Source: an uncultured Eubacteriales bacterium (lineage in GTDB: Bacteria > Bacillota > Clostridia > Oscillospirales > Oscillospiraceae). Taken from it: a stretch of DNA of 6,538 bases. The stretch lies in NCBI GenBank assembly GCA_900549645.1, contig URPD01000070.1, positions 1 to 6,538 on the forward strand. The letters run 5' to 3'. Numbering within the stretch: position 1 is the stretch's first letter; the number at the start of each line of letters is the position of its first letter. The notes beneath the pieces are model-generated. The model had not been told where the DNA came from, made no database searches, and saw only the letters and a list, made by a program, of their open reading frames with translations. The position numbers and the translations under genes are program-made. Positions 1 through 6,264 of the stretch are shown here, in pieces.

Positions 1-51
1 CCCCGCTGCTCTCTTATCCGCGCCCTGCTGCACATGTTCTTTGACAGACTG

Positions 52-78
52 AGAGCGCTGCAAAAGCAGCGCTCTTTT
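52..78 (+). terminator. Rho-independent terminator of an upstream plus-strand gene
   Basis: A perfect 10-bp stem (52-61 with 66-75) closes on an AAAA loop and is followed on the plus strand by TTTTCGTTTT. On the minus strand no T-run follows the stem, so it serves plus-strand transcription and would stop the convergent GNAT-side transcript poorly, if at all. The gene it terminates lies mostly outside the window. Plus-strand frames 2 and 3 end in TGA at 50-52 and 42-44, so the last codons of that gene may be in bases 1-52, but too little is present to identify it. Confidence 0.75.
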
Positions 79-82
79 CGTT

Positions 83-610
83 TTAACCTATTTTCTTTTC
101 AAGACACACGAGCTTCACACCGTCTATGCCGTTGAACGTGCAGTCCACGACTCCGACCTCTTTATAACCGAGTCGCGCATACAGCCGCCGCGCGGCTGCG
201 TTCTTCACGTTCGTATCCATGCGCAGATACGGGCAGCCGTTTTCGAGCGCGTACCGCTCATAGAAGCGCACGAACTCCGTGCCGTAGCCCTTGCCCGCGC
301 AGGCTGGCTCCACGACCAGCGTATGCAGCACCATAATCTTGTCGTCCGGCGCGGCATATTCCCAATGCGCGTCGGCATATTCGGGAACCTGCGTCTGATT
401 TATCCGCGCCGCCGCGACGATCTCGCCGCCGTCGGCCATGACAAACAGCTCCCCCGCCGCAAGAGATTCGCGCGCGGTGCGCTCCGTCGGGTAGACGCCG
501 CGCTTCCAGCCGATGCAGACGCGTCCGGCCTCTTCCTCGGAGATTATATGCTCATATATCGCGGCCACGGGCAGCACGTCCCGCTCGGCCGCTTTTCTTA
601 TCTCCGCCAT
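83..610 (-). CDS. GNAT-family N-acetyltransferase
   Basis: A 175-residue cytosolic acetyltransferase, the usual length for a single GNAT domain, expected to move acetyl from acetyl-CoA to an amine on an unknown acceptor. The N-terminus (IRKAAERDVLPVAAIYEHI) is the usual first strand and helix. The acetyl-CoA site is at residues 94-120, with strand VLHTLVVEP and pyrophosphate loop AGKGYG (105-110); the usual first Arg/Gln of that loop is Ala. The C-terminal part (NVKNAAARRLYARLGYKEVG, about 134-153) is the conserved GNAT motif-B helix. The ATG lies one base past the TGA of the P-type ATPase, and its ribosome binding site (GAGGA at 622-626, or AAGAG nearer) lies inside the ATPase coding end, so translation is probably coupled. 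Whether it works on the ATPase, on a metal-stress metabolite, or is simply carried along is unknown. Confidence 0.9.
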   Translation of the reverse strand: MAEIRKAAERDVLPVAAIYEHIISEEEAGRVCIGWKRGVYPTERTARESLAAGELFVMADGGEIVAAARINQTQVPEYADAHWEYAAPDDKIMVLHTLVVEPACAGKGYGTEFVRFYERYALENGCPYLRMDTNVKNAAARRLYARLGYKEVGVVDCTFNGIDGVKLVCLEKKIG

Positions 611-611
611 A

Positions 612-2684
612 TCACTCTTCTTCCTCAGGCAGCAGATCAGTCATGCTCTTCATGCTCACGGCGAGCGTGGAGAGGTTATGCAGCAGCGCGGAAGTGGCGG
701 GTGGGAGTATACCGGCGACGCCGAGGGCTATAAGCGAGCAGTTGAAGCCGACGATGAAGCGGTAATTGCGGTGGATGCGATCCATCAGCGCTTCGCTCAG
801 GCGGCGCAGCGTGACCAGCTCGAACAGATCCTCCGACGATATGGTTATATCGGCGATCTCGCGCGCTATCGCGGCGCCCGTCGCTATCGCTATGCCGGCG
901 TCAGCCTCGGAAAGCGCCGGGGAGTCGTTCACGCCGTCGCCTATCATTATGACCTTGCGTCCGGCGGCCTTCTCGCTGCGGATGTATGCGGCCTTGTCCT
1001 CAGGAAGCACTTCGGCGAACACCTCGTCCACCCCGACCTCCGCGGCCACGGCTTCCGCAGTCCTGCGGCTGTCGCCGGTCATCATCACGACCTTGTCTAT
1101 GCCGCAGTCGTGCAGCGCGCGTACGGCGGCCTTCGCCTCGCGGCGCAGCGGGTCATGTATGCAGATAACGGCGGCAAGCTCGCCCGCGATGCAGAGATAA
1201 AGATGCGAATACTCCGCCGGGAGCGTGCTGAACTTCTCTTCCTCGCCTTCGGGTATGCGGCAGCCCTCGTCCTCAAAGACGAAATGCGCGCTGCCGATTA
1301 TGGCCTTCTTGCCCTCGACCATGCTGGAGATGCCGTGCGCCACGACGTACTGCACCTGAGAATGGTACTCCTCATGCGACAGGCCGCGCCGCTTGGCCTC
1401 CTCAACGACCGCGTTCGCGATGGAATGCGGATAGTGCTCCTCAAGGCAGGCTGCGAGACGCAGCATCTCGCTCTCTTCCCTGCCGCCGAAGGGCACGACC
1501 TGCGCGACTGTCGGAGTAGCGTAGGTCAGGGTTCCGGTCTTGTCGAAAACTATCGTGTTCGCCGCGGCGACCGCCTCAAGGAAGCGTCCGCCCTTGACGG
1601 AGATATTGTGCCCGCTGCTCTCGCGCATTGTGGACAGCACCGCGATAGGCATGGAGAGCTTCAGCGCGCAGGAGAAATCCACCATCAGCACCGCCAGCGT
1701 CTTTGTGACGTTGCGCGTGACGAGATAAGTCAGCACCGTGCCGCCGAGCGTATAGGGCACAAGGCGGTCGGCAAGGCGGGACGCCTTGTCCTCGGCGGTG
1801 GATTTGAGCTTTTCGGACTCCTCTATCATCTTCACGATGCGGTCATAGCGGCCGCCGCCGTATGCTTTCTCCACGCAGACGACGCACTCGCCCTCTTCGG
1901 CGACGGTGCCCGCATACACATAGCTGCCCGGCCGCTTCGCCACCGGCATGGATTCGCCGGTCATTGAAGCCTGATTGACCATCACCTCGCCCTCAATGAC
2001 CTTGCCGTCGAGCGGGATCATGCAGCCGGTGCGGATAACGATCTCATCGCCGACGGGTACAAGCGTCTCGGTCTCACCGGTACGCAGCCACGCTTTGTCA
2101 ATGTTTATGGACATCGCCCCCGCGAGATCGGCGACGGACTTCTTATGCGTCCACTCCTCAAGTATCTCGCCGAGGGAGAGCATGAACATGACGGAGCTTG
2201 CCGTCGAGAAATCGCCGCGGAGCATCGAGACGGAAACCGCCGTCGCGTCCAGCACCGCGACTGAGAGTCTGCCGTGCAGCAGCGCCTTCAGCCCCTCGTG
2301 GATATACTTCAGCGAGCGCACTATCGCTATCGCCGTCGTCACGGGTACGGGAAGGAACAGCTTCGACGCCGTGCGGCGCAGCACTGCCATTGCGAGCTTA
2401 TCTTCGAACTCGCGGTTCAGCTCACGCGTTGTATGCTCCGGGACAAGCTGTATCGCCTCCGCTGCGGAAAACGAAAACGCCGCCAGCGCATTTATCACTG
2501 CGGCGCGCTCTGCGCGGTAGCATATGACCGCGTCGCGGGTGCGGTCGTACACCTTCACCTCGTCAACGCCGTCCACACTGCGCATGTAATATTCCAGCAC
2601 ATCAGCCTCGTCCAGCGACATCCGCGCACATTCGAGATGCACACGCAGCCGCCCGCGCGACTCATGGATTATTTTGCATTTCAT
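612..2684 (-). CDS. Heavy-metal-translocating P1B-type ATPase, CtpC-like with SCA instead of CPC
   Basis: A 690-residue membrane pump that should use ATP to export a transition metal. Residues 1-70 form an HMA-like domain (GRLRVHLECARM, then a VDEVKVY strand) without a CxxC metal site. Membrane helices fall at about 105-178 and 311-350 and near the C-terminus (640-680). Motifs in order: actuator TGES 242-245; membrane motif DFSCALKLSMP 336-346, with Cys339 where copper pumps have CPC; phosphorylation motif DKTGTLT with Asp381; an EEHYPHS element (415-421) in place of the SEHPL element; TGD 536-538; GDGVNDSPA 582-590; and a terminal HNLST. Full length, no lesion. The ATG has AAGAGG nine bases upstream. 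SCA in the helix and the missing CxxC argue against Cu+ export; Mn2+, Zn2+ or Fe2+ as in CtpC-like pumps is possible, but the metal is inference. It sits between the DUF6110 and GNAT genes in one apparent operon. Confidence 0.93.
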   Translation of the reverse strand: MKCKIIHESRGRLRVHLECARMSLDEADVLEYYMRSVDGVDEVKVYDRTRDAVICYRAERAAVINALAAFSFSAAEAIQLVPEHTTRELNREFEDKLAMAVLRRTASKLFLPVPVTTAIAIVRSLKYIHEGLKALLHGRLSVAVLDATAVSVSMLRGDFSTASSVMFMLSLGEILEEWTHKKSVADLAGAMSINIDKAWLRTGETETLVPVGDEIVIRTGCMIPLDGKVIEGEVMVNQASMTGESMPVAKRPGSYVYAGTVAEEGECVVCVEKAYGGGRYDRIVKMIEESEKLKSTAEDKASRLADRLVPYTLGGTVLTYLVTRNVTKTLAVLMVDFSCALKLSMPIAVLSTMRESSGHNISVKGGRFLEAVAAANTIVFDKTGTLTYATPTVAQVVPFGGREESEMLRLAACLEEHYPHSIANAVVEEAKRRGLSHEEYHSQVQYVVAHGISSMVEGKKAIIGSAHFVFEDEGCRIPEGEEEKFSTLPAEYSHLYLCIAGELAAVICIHDPLRREAKAAVRALHDCGIDKVVMMTGDSRRTAEAVAAEVGVDEVFAEVLPEDKAAYIRSEKAAGRKVIMIGDGVNDSPALSEADAGIAIATGAAIAREIADITISSEDLFELVTLRRLSEALMDRIHRNYRFIVGFNCSLIALGVAGILPPATSALLHNLSTLAVSMKSMTDLLPEEEE

Positions 2685-2703
2685 AACTTGTTACCTCTTG
2701 CCG

Positions 2704-2743
2704 GCGGCTGCCGCAAGGCGCAGGTTCCGCCCGCGGCAGCCGC
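2704..2743 (-). promoter_or_regulatory. Strong intercistronic hairpin ahead of the ATPase gene
   Basis: A perfect 11-bp GC-rich inverted repeat (2704-2714 with 2733-2743, GCGGCTGCCGC and its complement) encloses 18 bases that can form a further 4-bp stem (2717-2720 with 2728-2731) with a 7-base loop. It fills most of the 67-base gap between the DUF6110 stop and the ATPase start. On the transcribed minus strand no T-run follows, so it is not a standard terminator. Its 3' edge lies only a few bases from the ATPase ribosome binding site (2694-2699). An mRNA-stability or translation-tuning element is the likeliest role; an attenuator is possible. Confidence 0.6.
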
Positions 2744-2751
2744 GGTATAAA

Positions 2752-3018
2752 TCACGCCTTGACGGTCTCCTCAGACTTATCCTCGATAACCGCTGCCGCC
2801 TCTTCCTCGGCACGGAGACGGTTGATCTCCTTCGCGTCGGCGTAGACGTCCTCGGCGCCCTCGCGGATCGCGGTAACGGTCTGCATAACGCTGTCCTTCG
2901 CACGCAGAACAGCGGCGGTGGTATGTGCGTAAACCTTTCTGGCGTCCTTGCTGCCAAGGATCTTCAGCCCTGCGGTGCCAAAGAGAACGCCCGCGGCGAA
3001 CAGTCCGGTATGCTTCAT
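2752..3018 (-). CDS. Small DUF6110-family protein
   Basis: An 88-residue protein I recognise as DUF6110-like, a family of unknown function that, from memory, is often found beside CtpC-like metal ATPases in gut Firmicutes. The start is ATG at 3016-3018, because GGAGG (3027-3031) sits eight bases upstream; an in-frame ATG 35 codons earlier has no such site and would run through the promoter region. A short glycine-rich hydrophobic segment (residues 5-20, GLFAAGVLFGTAGLKIL) could insert in or lie on the membrane. Then comes KDARKVYAHTTAAVLRAKD, a likely amphipathic helix, and a charged Glu/Ala/Lys tail (about 50-88) that is probably helical or coiled. It has no cysteines and few histidines, so it is an unlikely metal carrier by itself. 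As first gene of the operon it may be a small accessory subunit of the ATPase; that is inference. Confidence 0.82.
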   Translation of the reverse strand: MKHTGLFAAGVLFGTAGLKILGSKDARKVYAHTTAAVLRAKDSVMQTVTAIREGAEDVYADAKEINRLRAEEEAAAVIEDKSEETVKA

Positions 3019-3040
3019 AATGTATTCCTCCAATTTATAT

Positions 3041-3075
3041 ATAATAAGTTGCGCGTAACTAACTTTTTCTGTCAA
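3041..3075 (-). promoter_or_regulatory. Second promoter-like element with palindrome in its spacer
   Basis: On the minus strand a perfect TTGACA (3070-3075) is followed by TATTAT (3041-3046), a 23-base gap that is too long for an ordinary sigma-A promoter. Inside the gap is a 14-base near-palindrome, AGTTGCGCGTAACT (3047-3060, one mismatched pair). A palindrome within an overlong spacer recalls MerR-type promoters, where spacers are 19-20 bases, or it could be an operator downstream of the promoter at 3095-3123. No MerR gene is visible in the window. Confidence 0.3.
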
Positions 3076-3094
3076 GCGCCCAACTGTAAAGGGA

Positions 3095-3123
3095 AAAATA
3101 GCAGAATACACGCGAAAATTCAA
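3095..3123 (-). promoter_or_regulatory. Candidate promoter for the DUF6110-ATPase-GNAT operon
   Basis: Read on the minus strand, TTGAAT (3118-3123) and TATTTT (3095-3100) are separated by 17 bases. This would start transcription near 3088 and leave a leader of roughly 70 bases before the DUF6110 start. Both hexamers are only moderate matches to consensus, but the spacing is ideal. A competing element lies downstream (see 3041-3075). Confidence 0.4.
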
Positions 3124-3234
3124 GCCCCTTCATGTTAATAAATCGAAAATTCCCGCGAACATCAAGCCTTTCAGCCATCCTCGCGGCGGATCGCGGCACA
3201 GGAGCAAATTTCCCTAGATAATTGAAATTTCTTC

Positions 3235-3263
3235 TTGCAAATTAAGACAAAAGTATATATAAT
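3235..3263 (+). promoter_or_regulatory. Promoter of the TetR gene (and perhaps the reductase)
   Basis: TTGCAA (3235-3240) and a perfect TATAAT (3258-3263) with a 17-base spacer in an AT-rich stretch. Transcription should start near 3270, giving a leader of about 40 bases. The sequence is divergent from the DUF6110 operon. No terminator is seen between the TetR gene and the flavoenzyme, so the same transcript may carry both. Confidence 0.75.
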
Positions 3264-3269
3264 GAAGCT

Positions 3270-3286
3270 TGTCACATCGACTGACA
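3270..3286 (+). promoter_or_regulatory. Candidate TetR operator at the transcription start
   Basis: A perfect inverted repeat TGTCA-N7-TGACA, 17 bases in all, lies directly downstream of the TATAAT box and covers the predicted start point. Size and position suit a TetR-family dimer that represses its own gene. The half-site is short, so chance cannot be excluded, and the same repeat was not found in front of the flavoenzyme gene. Confidence 0.4.
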
Positions 3287-3308
3287 TTTTGCTGGGAAAG
3301 GATATGCC

Positions 3309-3941
3309 ATGTCGTTAGAAGAACTGCGTGAACAGAACATCCGGCTCGTCACCGAGAAGGCGCTGGAGTGCTTTATAAAAAACGGTATAAATAACACGCG
3401 AGTATCCGAAATCGCCGCCGAGTCCGGGCTGACGCAGCGCTCCGTGTTCAGATATTTCCCCTCGAAGGACGATATCGTCATCGCCGCCGCGTTCTGCTAC
3501 TGGGAGCGCACGAAGGCATACATCGCGCACGAACTGCGCCGCCATACGGACGACGCACAGACCGGTATCGAACAGATCAACATCATCCTCAACAGCTATG
3601 CGAACATGCTGTTCGTCGATCCCGAAGGGATAAGATTTTCGCTGGACGCAGAAGTCGCGCTGTACAGCGTCGGCAAGAACGCGCACGTTATCAACAGACC
3701 GCCAGAGCGCTACGAGGCGTACAAAGGCCCCCTGTCACAGGCGGTGCGCCGCGGACTTGCGGACGGCACGGTCGACCCGAACGCGAACATTAAGCAACTG
3801 TATTACAACGCCTACGATTCCATCCTCGGCATGATGCAGCGCTTGACTGTCGGCGTGCCGAGCGTCAGCGAGCTTGACGCGCATGAGCGTCTTGAGAGCA
3901 TGTGCGCGATGTTCACGCGCGAATTTGCCGCGAAGAAATGA
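3309..3941 (+). CDS. TetR/AcrR-family transcriptional regulator
   Basis: A 210-residue one-component regulator of normal TetR length, expected to bind DNA as a dimer and release it on binding a small ligand. Residues 9-58 are the TetR N-terminal domain: a helix (LVTEKALECFIKNGINNTRV), then the helix-turn-helix with scaffold IAAESGLTQRSVFRYFPSKDD (about 35-55; recognition helix about 41-50). Residues 60-210 form the divergent ligand domain, so the ligand cannot be predicted. The ATG at 3309 follows AAGGA (3298-3302) by six bases; an ATG at 3304 is out of frame. It stands 88 bases upstream of the flavoenzyme in the same direction, the usual arrangement for a local regulator. Self-control through the repeat at 3270-3286 and control of the flavoenzyme are inference. 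Confidence 0.93.
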   Translation: MSLEELREQNIRLVTEKALECFIKNGINNTRVSEIAAESGLTQRSVFRYFPSKDDIVIAAAFCYWERTKAYIAHELRRHTDDAQTGIEQINIILNSYANMLFVDPEGIRFSLDAEVALYSVGKNAHVINRPPERYEAYKGPLSQAVRRGLADGTVDPNANIKQLYYNAYDSILGMMQRLTVGVPSVSELDAHERLESMCAMFTREFAAKK

Positions 3942-4029
3942 CCCCAGCTTCACCATTTGAAGACCAGCGGCGCAGGCCTCTTCCACGCCTCACCGTTCGT
4001 CATATATTATTATTTGGAAGGAGAAACAT

Positions 4030-6123
4030 ATGGATTCCAAGTACAATGCCCTGTTTACCCCTTGGAAAATAGGCAAGGTCGAGATTCCGAACCGCATCGT
4101 GCAATGTTCCATGGGCGGCACTTCCCTCTTCGGCTGGATGGAGCCGTGTCATCTTGACAAGGAAGCCGCATATTTCCTGCTCAACCGCGCTCAGGACGGC
4201 GTAGGCCTCATTCTTCCCGGAATGCAGTGCATCAAGGACGCTATCGGCGGCCGCTGGCTGTATCAGAACGACAAGATGTTCAAGGATCTGAAGGTCTACA
4301 TGGAGGAGTTCCACAAGACCGGAGCAAAGCTGTTCGTTCAGCTCGCCGCCGGTATGGGTCGTTCCATGGCAATCACCAAGCCCATGGTAATGCTGCTTGA
4401 GCACCCGCTGCTCGGCAAGCTCGCCTCCCCCGTCGCCGACCTCGATTACATCACTGCCTCCGCTTCCGCTACCCCGAACCGCTGGTACGATCAGGTCAAG
4501 TCCCGCCCGATGACCATCAAGGAGATTCAGGATCAGGTCGAAGCCTTTGCCAAGACCTCCAAGAAGCTCATGGATGCCGGTGTCGATGGCGTTGAGATTC
4601 ACGCTGTTCACGAGGGCTACCTGCTCGACCAGTTCACCATCTCCAACATGAACTACCGCACCGACCAGTACGGTGGCTCCTTCGAGAACCGTTTCCGCTT
4701 CCCGGTCGAGATAGTTCAGGCTATAAAGGCCGCCTGCGGCCCCGACTTCCCCGTTTCCCTGCGCTACTCCGTCGTCTCCAAGACCAAGGACTGGGGCAAA
4801 GGCGCTATGCCTTACGAGAAGGACTTCAAGGAATTCGGCCGCGACATGGAGGAGTCCGAGCGCGCAGTCAAGTATCTGGCCGACGCCGGATACGACATGT
4901 TCAACTGCGACAACGGCACCTACGACGCATGGTACTGGGCGCATCCGCCTCAGTACATGCCCGATAACTGCAACCTTGAGTACGTCGAGCACATCAAGAA
5001 GTTCACCGACAAGCCCGTCGTCTGCGCAGGCCGTATGGATCCCGTCAAGGCCGCTGAGGAAATCGAGGCCGGACGGCTCGACGCCGTTGCAATCGCCCGT
5101 CAGAACCTCGTCGACCACGAGTGGATACATAAGATCAAGGCCGGTCAGCAGGACGAGATCAAGCCCTGCATCCGCTGCCACAACGGCTGCTTCAACATGG
5201 CGAAGTTTGCCGGAACGCCGAACATCCAGCATCTGGGCGACTCTCTGCATCTCGCCCGCTGCGCCCTGAACCCCACCACCATGCAGCACAACCGCTACAA
5301 GATAGTCCCGACCAAGAAGCCCAAGAAGGTCGCTATCATCGGCGGCGGCATCGGCGGCATGGAGTGCGCTCTGGTTCTGACTCAGCGCGGCCACAAGCCC
5401 GTCATCTTCGAGAAGTCCAACGAGCTGGGCGGCCTGTTCCTGACCGCGTCCGCCATGACCTTCAAGGAGAACGACAAGGATCTCATCACTTGGTACAAGC
5501 GTGAGATTGAGAAGGCCGGCATCGAAGTCCATCTCGGCACCGAGGTCAACGACCTGAACACGCTCCGCGGCTTTGACGACATCATCGTCGCTACCGGCTC
5601 CGTGCCCCGCACGATGCCGCAGATCAAGGGCTTTGAGAAAACTCTCACCTTCACCGATATCCTCAAGGACAAGAAAGACGTCGGCGACAAGGTTCTGTTC
5701 ATCGGCGGCGGCCAGTCCTCCTGCGAGGCGGCCTACGACCTGCTGCTGAACTTCGGCAAGCACCCGATCATCGTCGAGTACGCGGGCGACCTCGTTGCGG
5801 CTCAGGCTACCTGCCTTGCCAATACCTCTTACCTGCGTGACGCTATGGAGTACCACAAGGTTCCCGTTTACCTGCACTCCACCGTCACCGAGATCACCGA
5901 CAAGGGCTGCACCGTCAAGAATGTTCAGACCGGCGAGACCTTCTTCGTCGAGTGCGACAGCGTTGTCAACGGCATCGGCTTCGTGCCGACCCCTGTCGGC
6001 GGCAAGACCGCATCCCGCAAGGTCAAGGGCAGGGAGACAATTCATCGCGTTGGCGACTGCGTCGCCATCGGCAATCTGCGCACAGTCATCTGGCGCGCAT
6101 GGGATGTCTGCATGAAGATCTAA
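4030..6123 (+). CDS. Old-yellow-enzyme-type Fe-S flavoenzyme, 2-enoate / 2,4-dienoyl-CoA reductase family
   Basis: A 697-residue cytosolic NAD(P)H-dependent reductase, expected to reduce an activated C=C bond (2-enoates, enoyl-CoAs, steroid or bile-acid enones are family substrates). Residues 1-370 are the FMN TIM barrel, opening FTPWKIGKVEIPNRIV. HAVHEGYLLDQF (191-202) carries Tyr197, matching Tyr166 of E. coli FadH, and is followed by NYRTDQYGGSFENR; His305 may match FadH His252. Cysteines 380, 383, 387 (CIRCHNGC) and 411 are suited to a 4Fe-4S cluster. GGGIGGMECA (438-447) is the FAD Rossmann motif with ENELGG-like loop after it; GGGQSSCE (559-566) is the NADH Rossmann site, with Ser for the last glycine. 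VGDCVAIG (674-681) is the closing FAD motif. AAGGAG (4018-4023) lies six bases before ATG. Lys, Asn, Phe and Ile codons are mostly the C- or G-ending forms, suggesting high expression. HAVHEGYLLDQF points to enoate reductases; the true substrate is unknown. Confidence 0.92.
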   Translation: MDSKYNALFTPWKIGKVEIPNRIVQCSMGGTSLFGWMEPCHLDKEAAYFLLNRAQDGVGLILPGMQCIKDAIGGRWLYQNDKMFKDLKVYMEEFHKTGAKLFVQLAAGMGRSMAITKPMVMLLEHPLLGKLASPVADLDYITASASATPNRWYDQVKSRPMTIKEIQDQVEAFAKTSKKLMDAGVDGVEIHAVHEGYLLDQFTISNMNYRTDQYGGSFENRFRFPVEIVQAIKAACGPDFPVSLRYSVVSKTKDWGKGAMPYEKDFKEFGRDMEESERAVKYLADAGYDMFNCDNGTYDAWYWAHPPQYMPDNCNLEYVEHIKKFTDKPVVCAGRMDPVKAAEEIEAGRLDAVAIARQNLVDHEWIHKIKAGQQDEIKPCIRCHNGCFNMAKFAGTPNIQHLGDSLHLARCALNPTTMQHNRYKIVPTKKPKKVAIIGGGIGGMECALVLTQRGHKPVIFEKSNELGGLFLTASAMTFKENDKDLITWYKREIEKAGIEVHLGTEVNDLNTLRGFDDIIVATGSVPRTMPQIKGFEKTLTFTDILKDKKDVGDKVLFIGGGQSSCEAAYDLLLNFGKHPIIVEYAGDLVAAQATCLANTSYLRDAMEYHKVPVYLHSTVTEITDKGCTVKNVQTGETFFVECDSVVNGIGFVPTPVGGKTASRKVKGRETIHRVGDCVAIGNLRTVIWRAWDVCMKI

Positions 6124-6209
6124 CCAGTCCTCATGTTGATATAGAAAGGGAAAGCATACCTCACAAACCCCAAAAGAAGAAAAAGCAATCGAATCGCAAA
6201 CCTCAGAGG

Positions 6210-6237
6210 ATCGCCGCACATTTGTGCGGCGATTTTT
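6210..6237 (+). terminator. Rho-independent terminator after the flavoenzyme
   Basis: A GC-rich stem of 10-11 bp (6210-6220 with 6223-6233, ATCGCCGCACA and its complement, effective tetraloop ATTT) runs directly into TTTTT. It lies 86 bases after the flavoenzyme stop and is the first terminator after the TetR promoter. The 6124-6209 stretch before it is A/G-rich with no reading frame I can support. Confidence 0.9.
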
Positions 6238-6264
6238 AATGCCGCGCGGCAGGATGTTAACATG

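Noticed and set aside
513..1967. A 484-codon plus-strand open frame across the ATPase and GNAT genes
   Set aside because: Rich in Arg/His/Ala as expected for the complement of a GC-rich gene; no domain and no ribosome binding site; the minus-strand genes have unmistakable motifs.
3019..3123. N-terminal extension of the DUF6110 protein by 35 residues
   Set aside because: The extension would begin without a ribosome binding site and cover the promoter-like sequences, whereas the inner ATG has GGAGG at correct spacing and begins the family's conserved MKHTG.
3948..3962. CTTCA-N5-TGAAG inverted repeat after the TetR stop
   Set aside because: Only a 5-bp stem, no T-run, and unlike the repeat at the TetR promoter; not enough for a terminator or an operator call.
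3981..4010. Possible separate promoter for the flavoenzyme (TTCCAC-18-TATTAT)
   Set aside because: The -10 is good but the -35 is poor; co-transcription from the TetR promoter explains expression equally well.
6241..6250. GCCGCGCGGC perfect palindrome after the terminator
   Set aside because: Short, GC-only sequence in a GC-rich genome, with no loop and no positional link to a promoter element.
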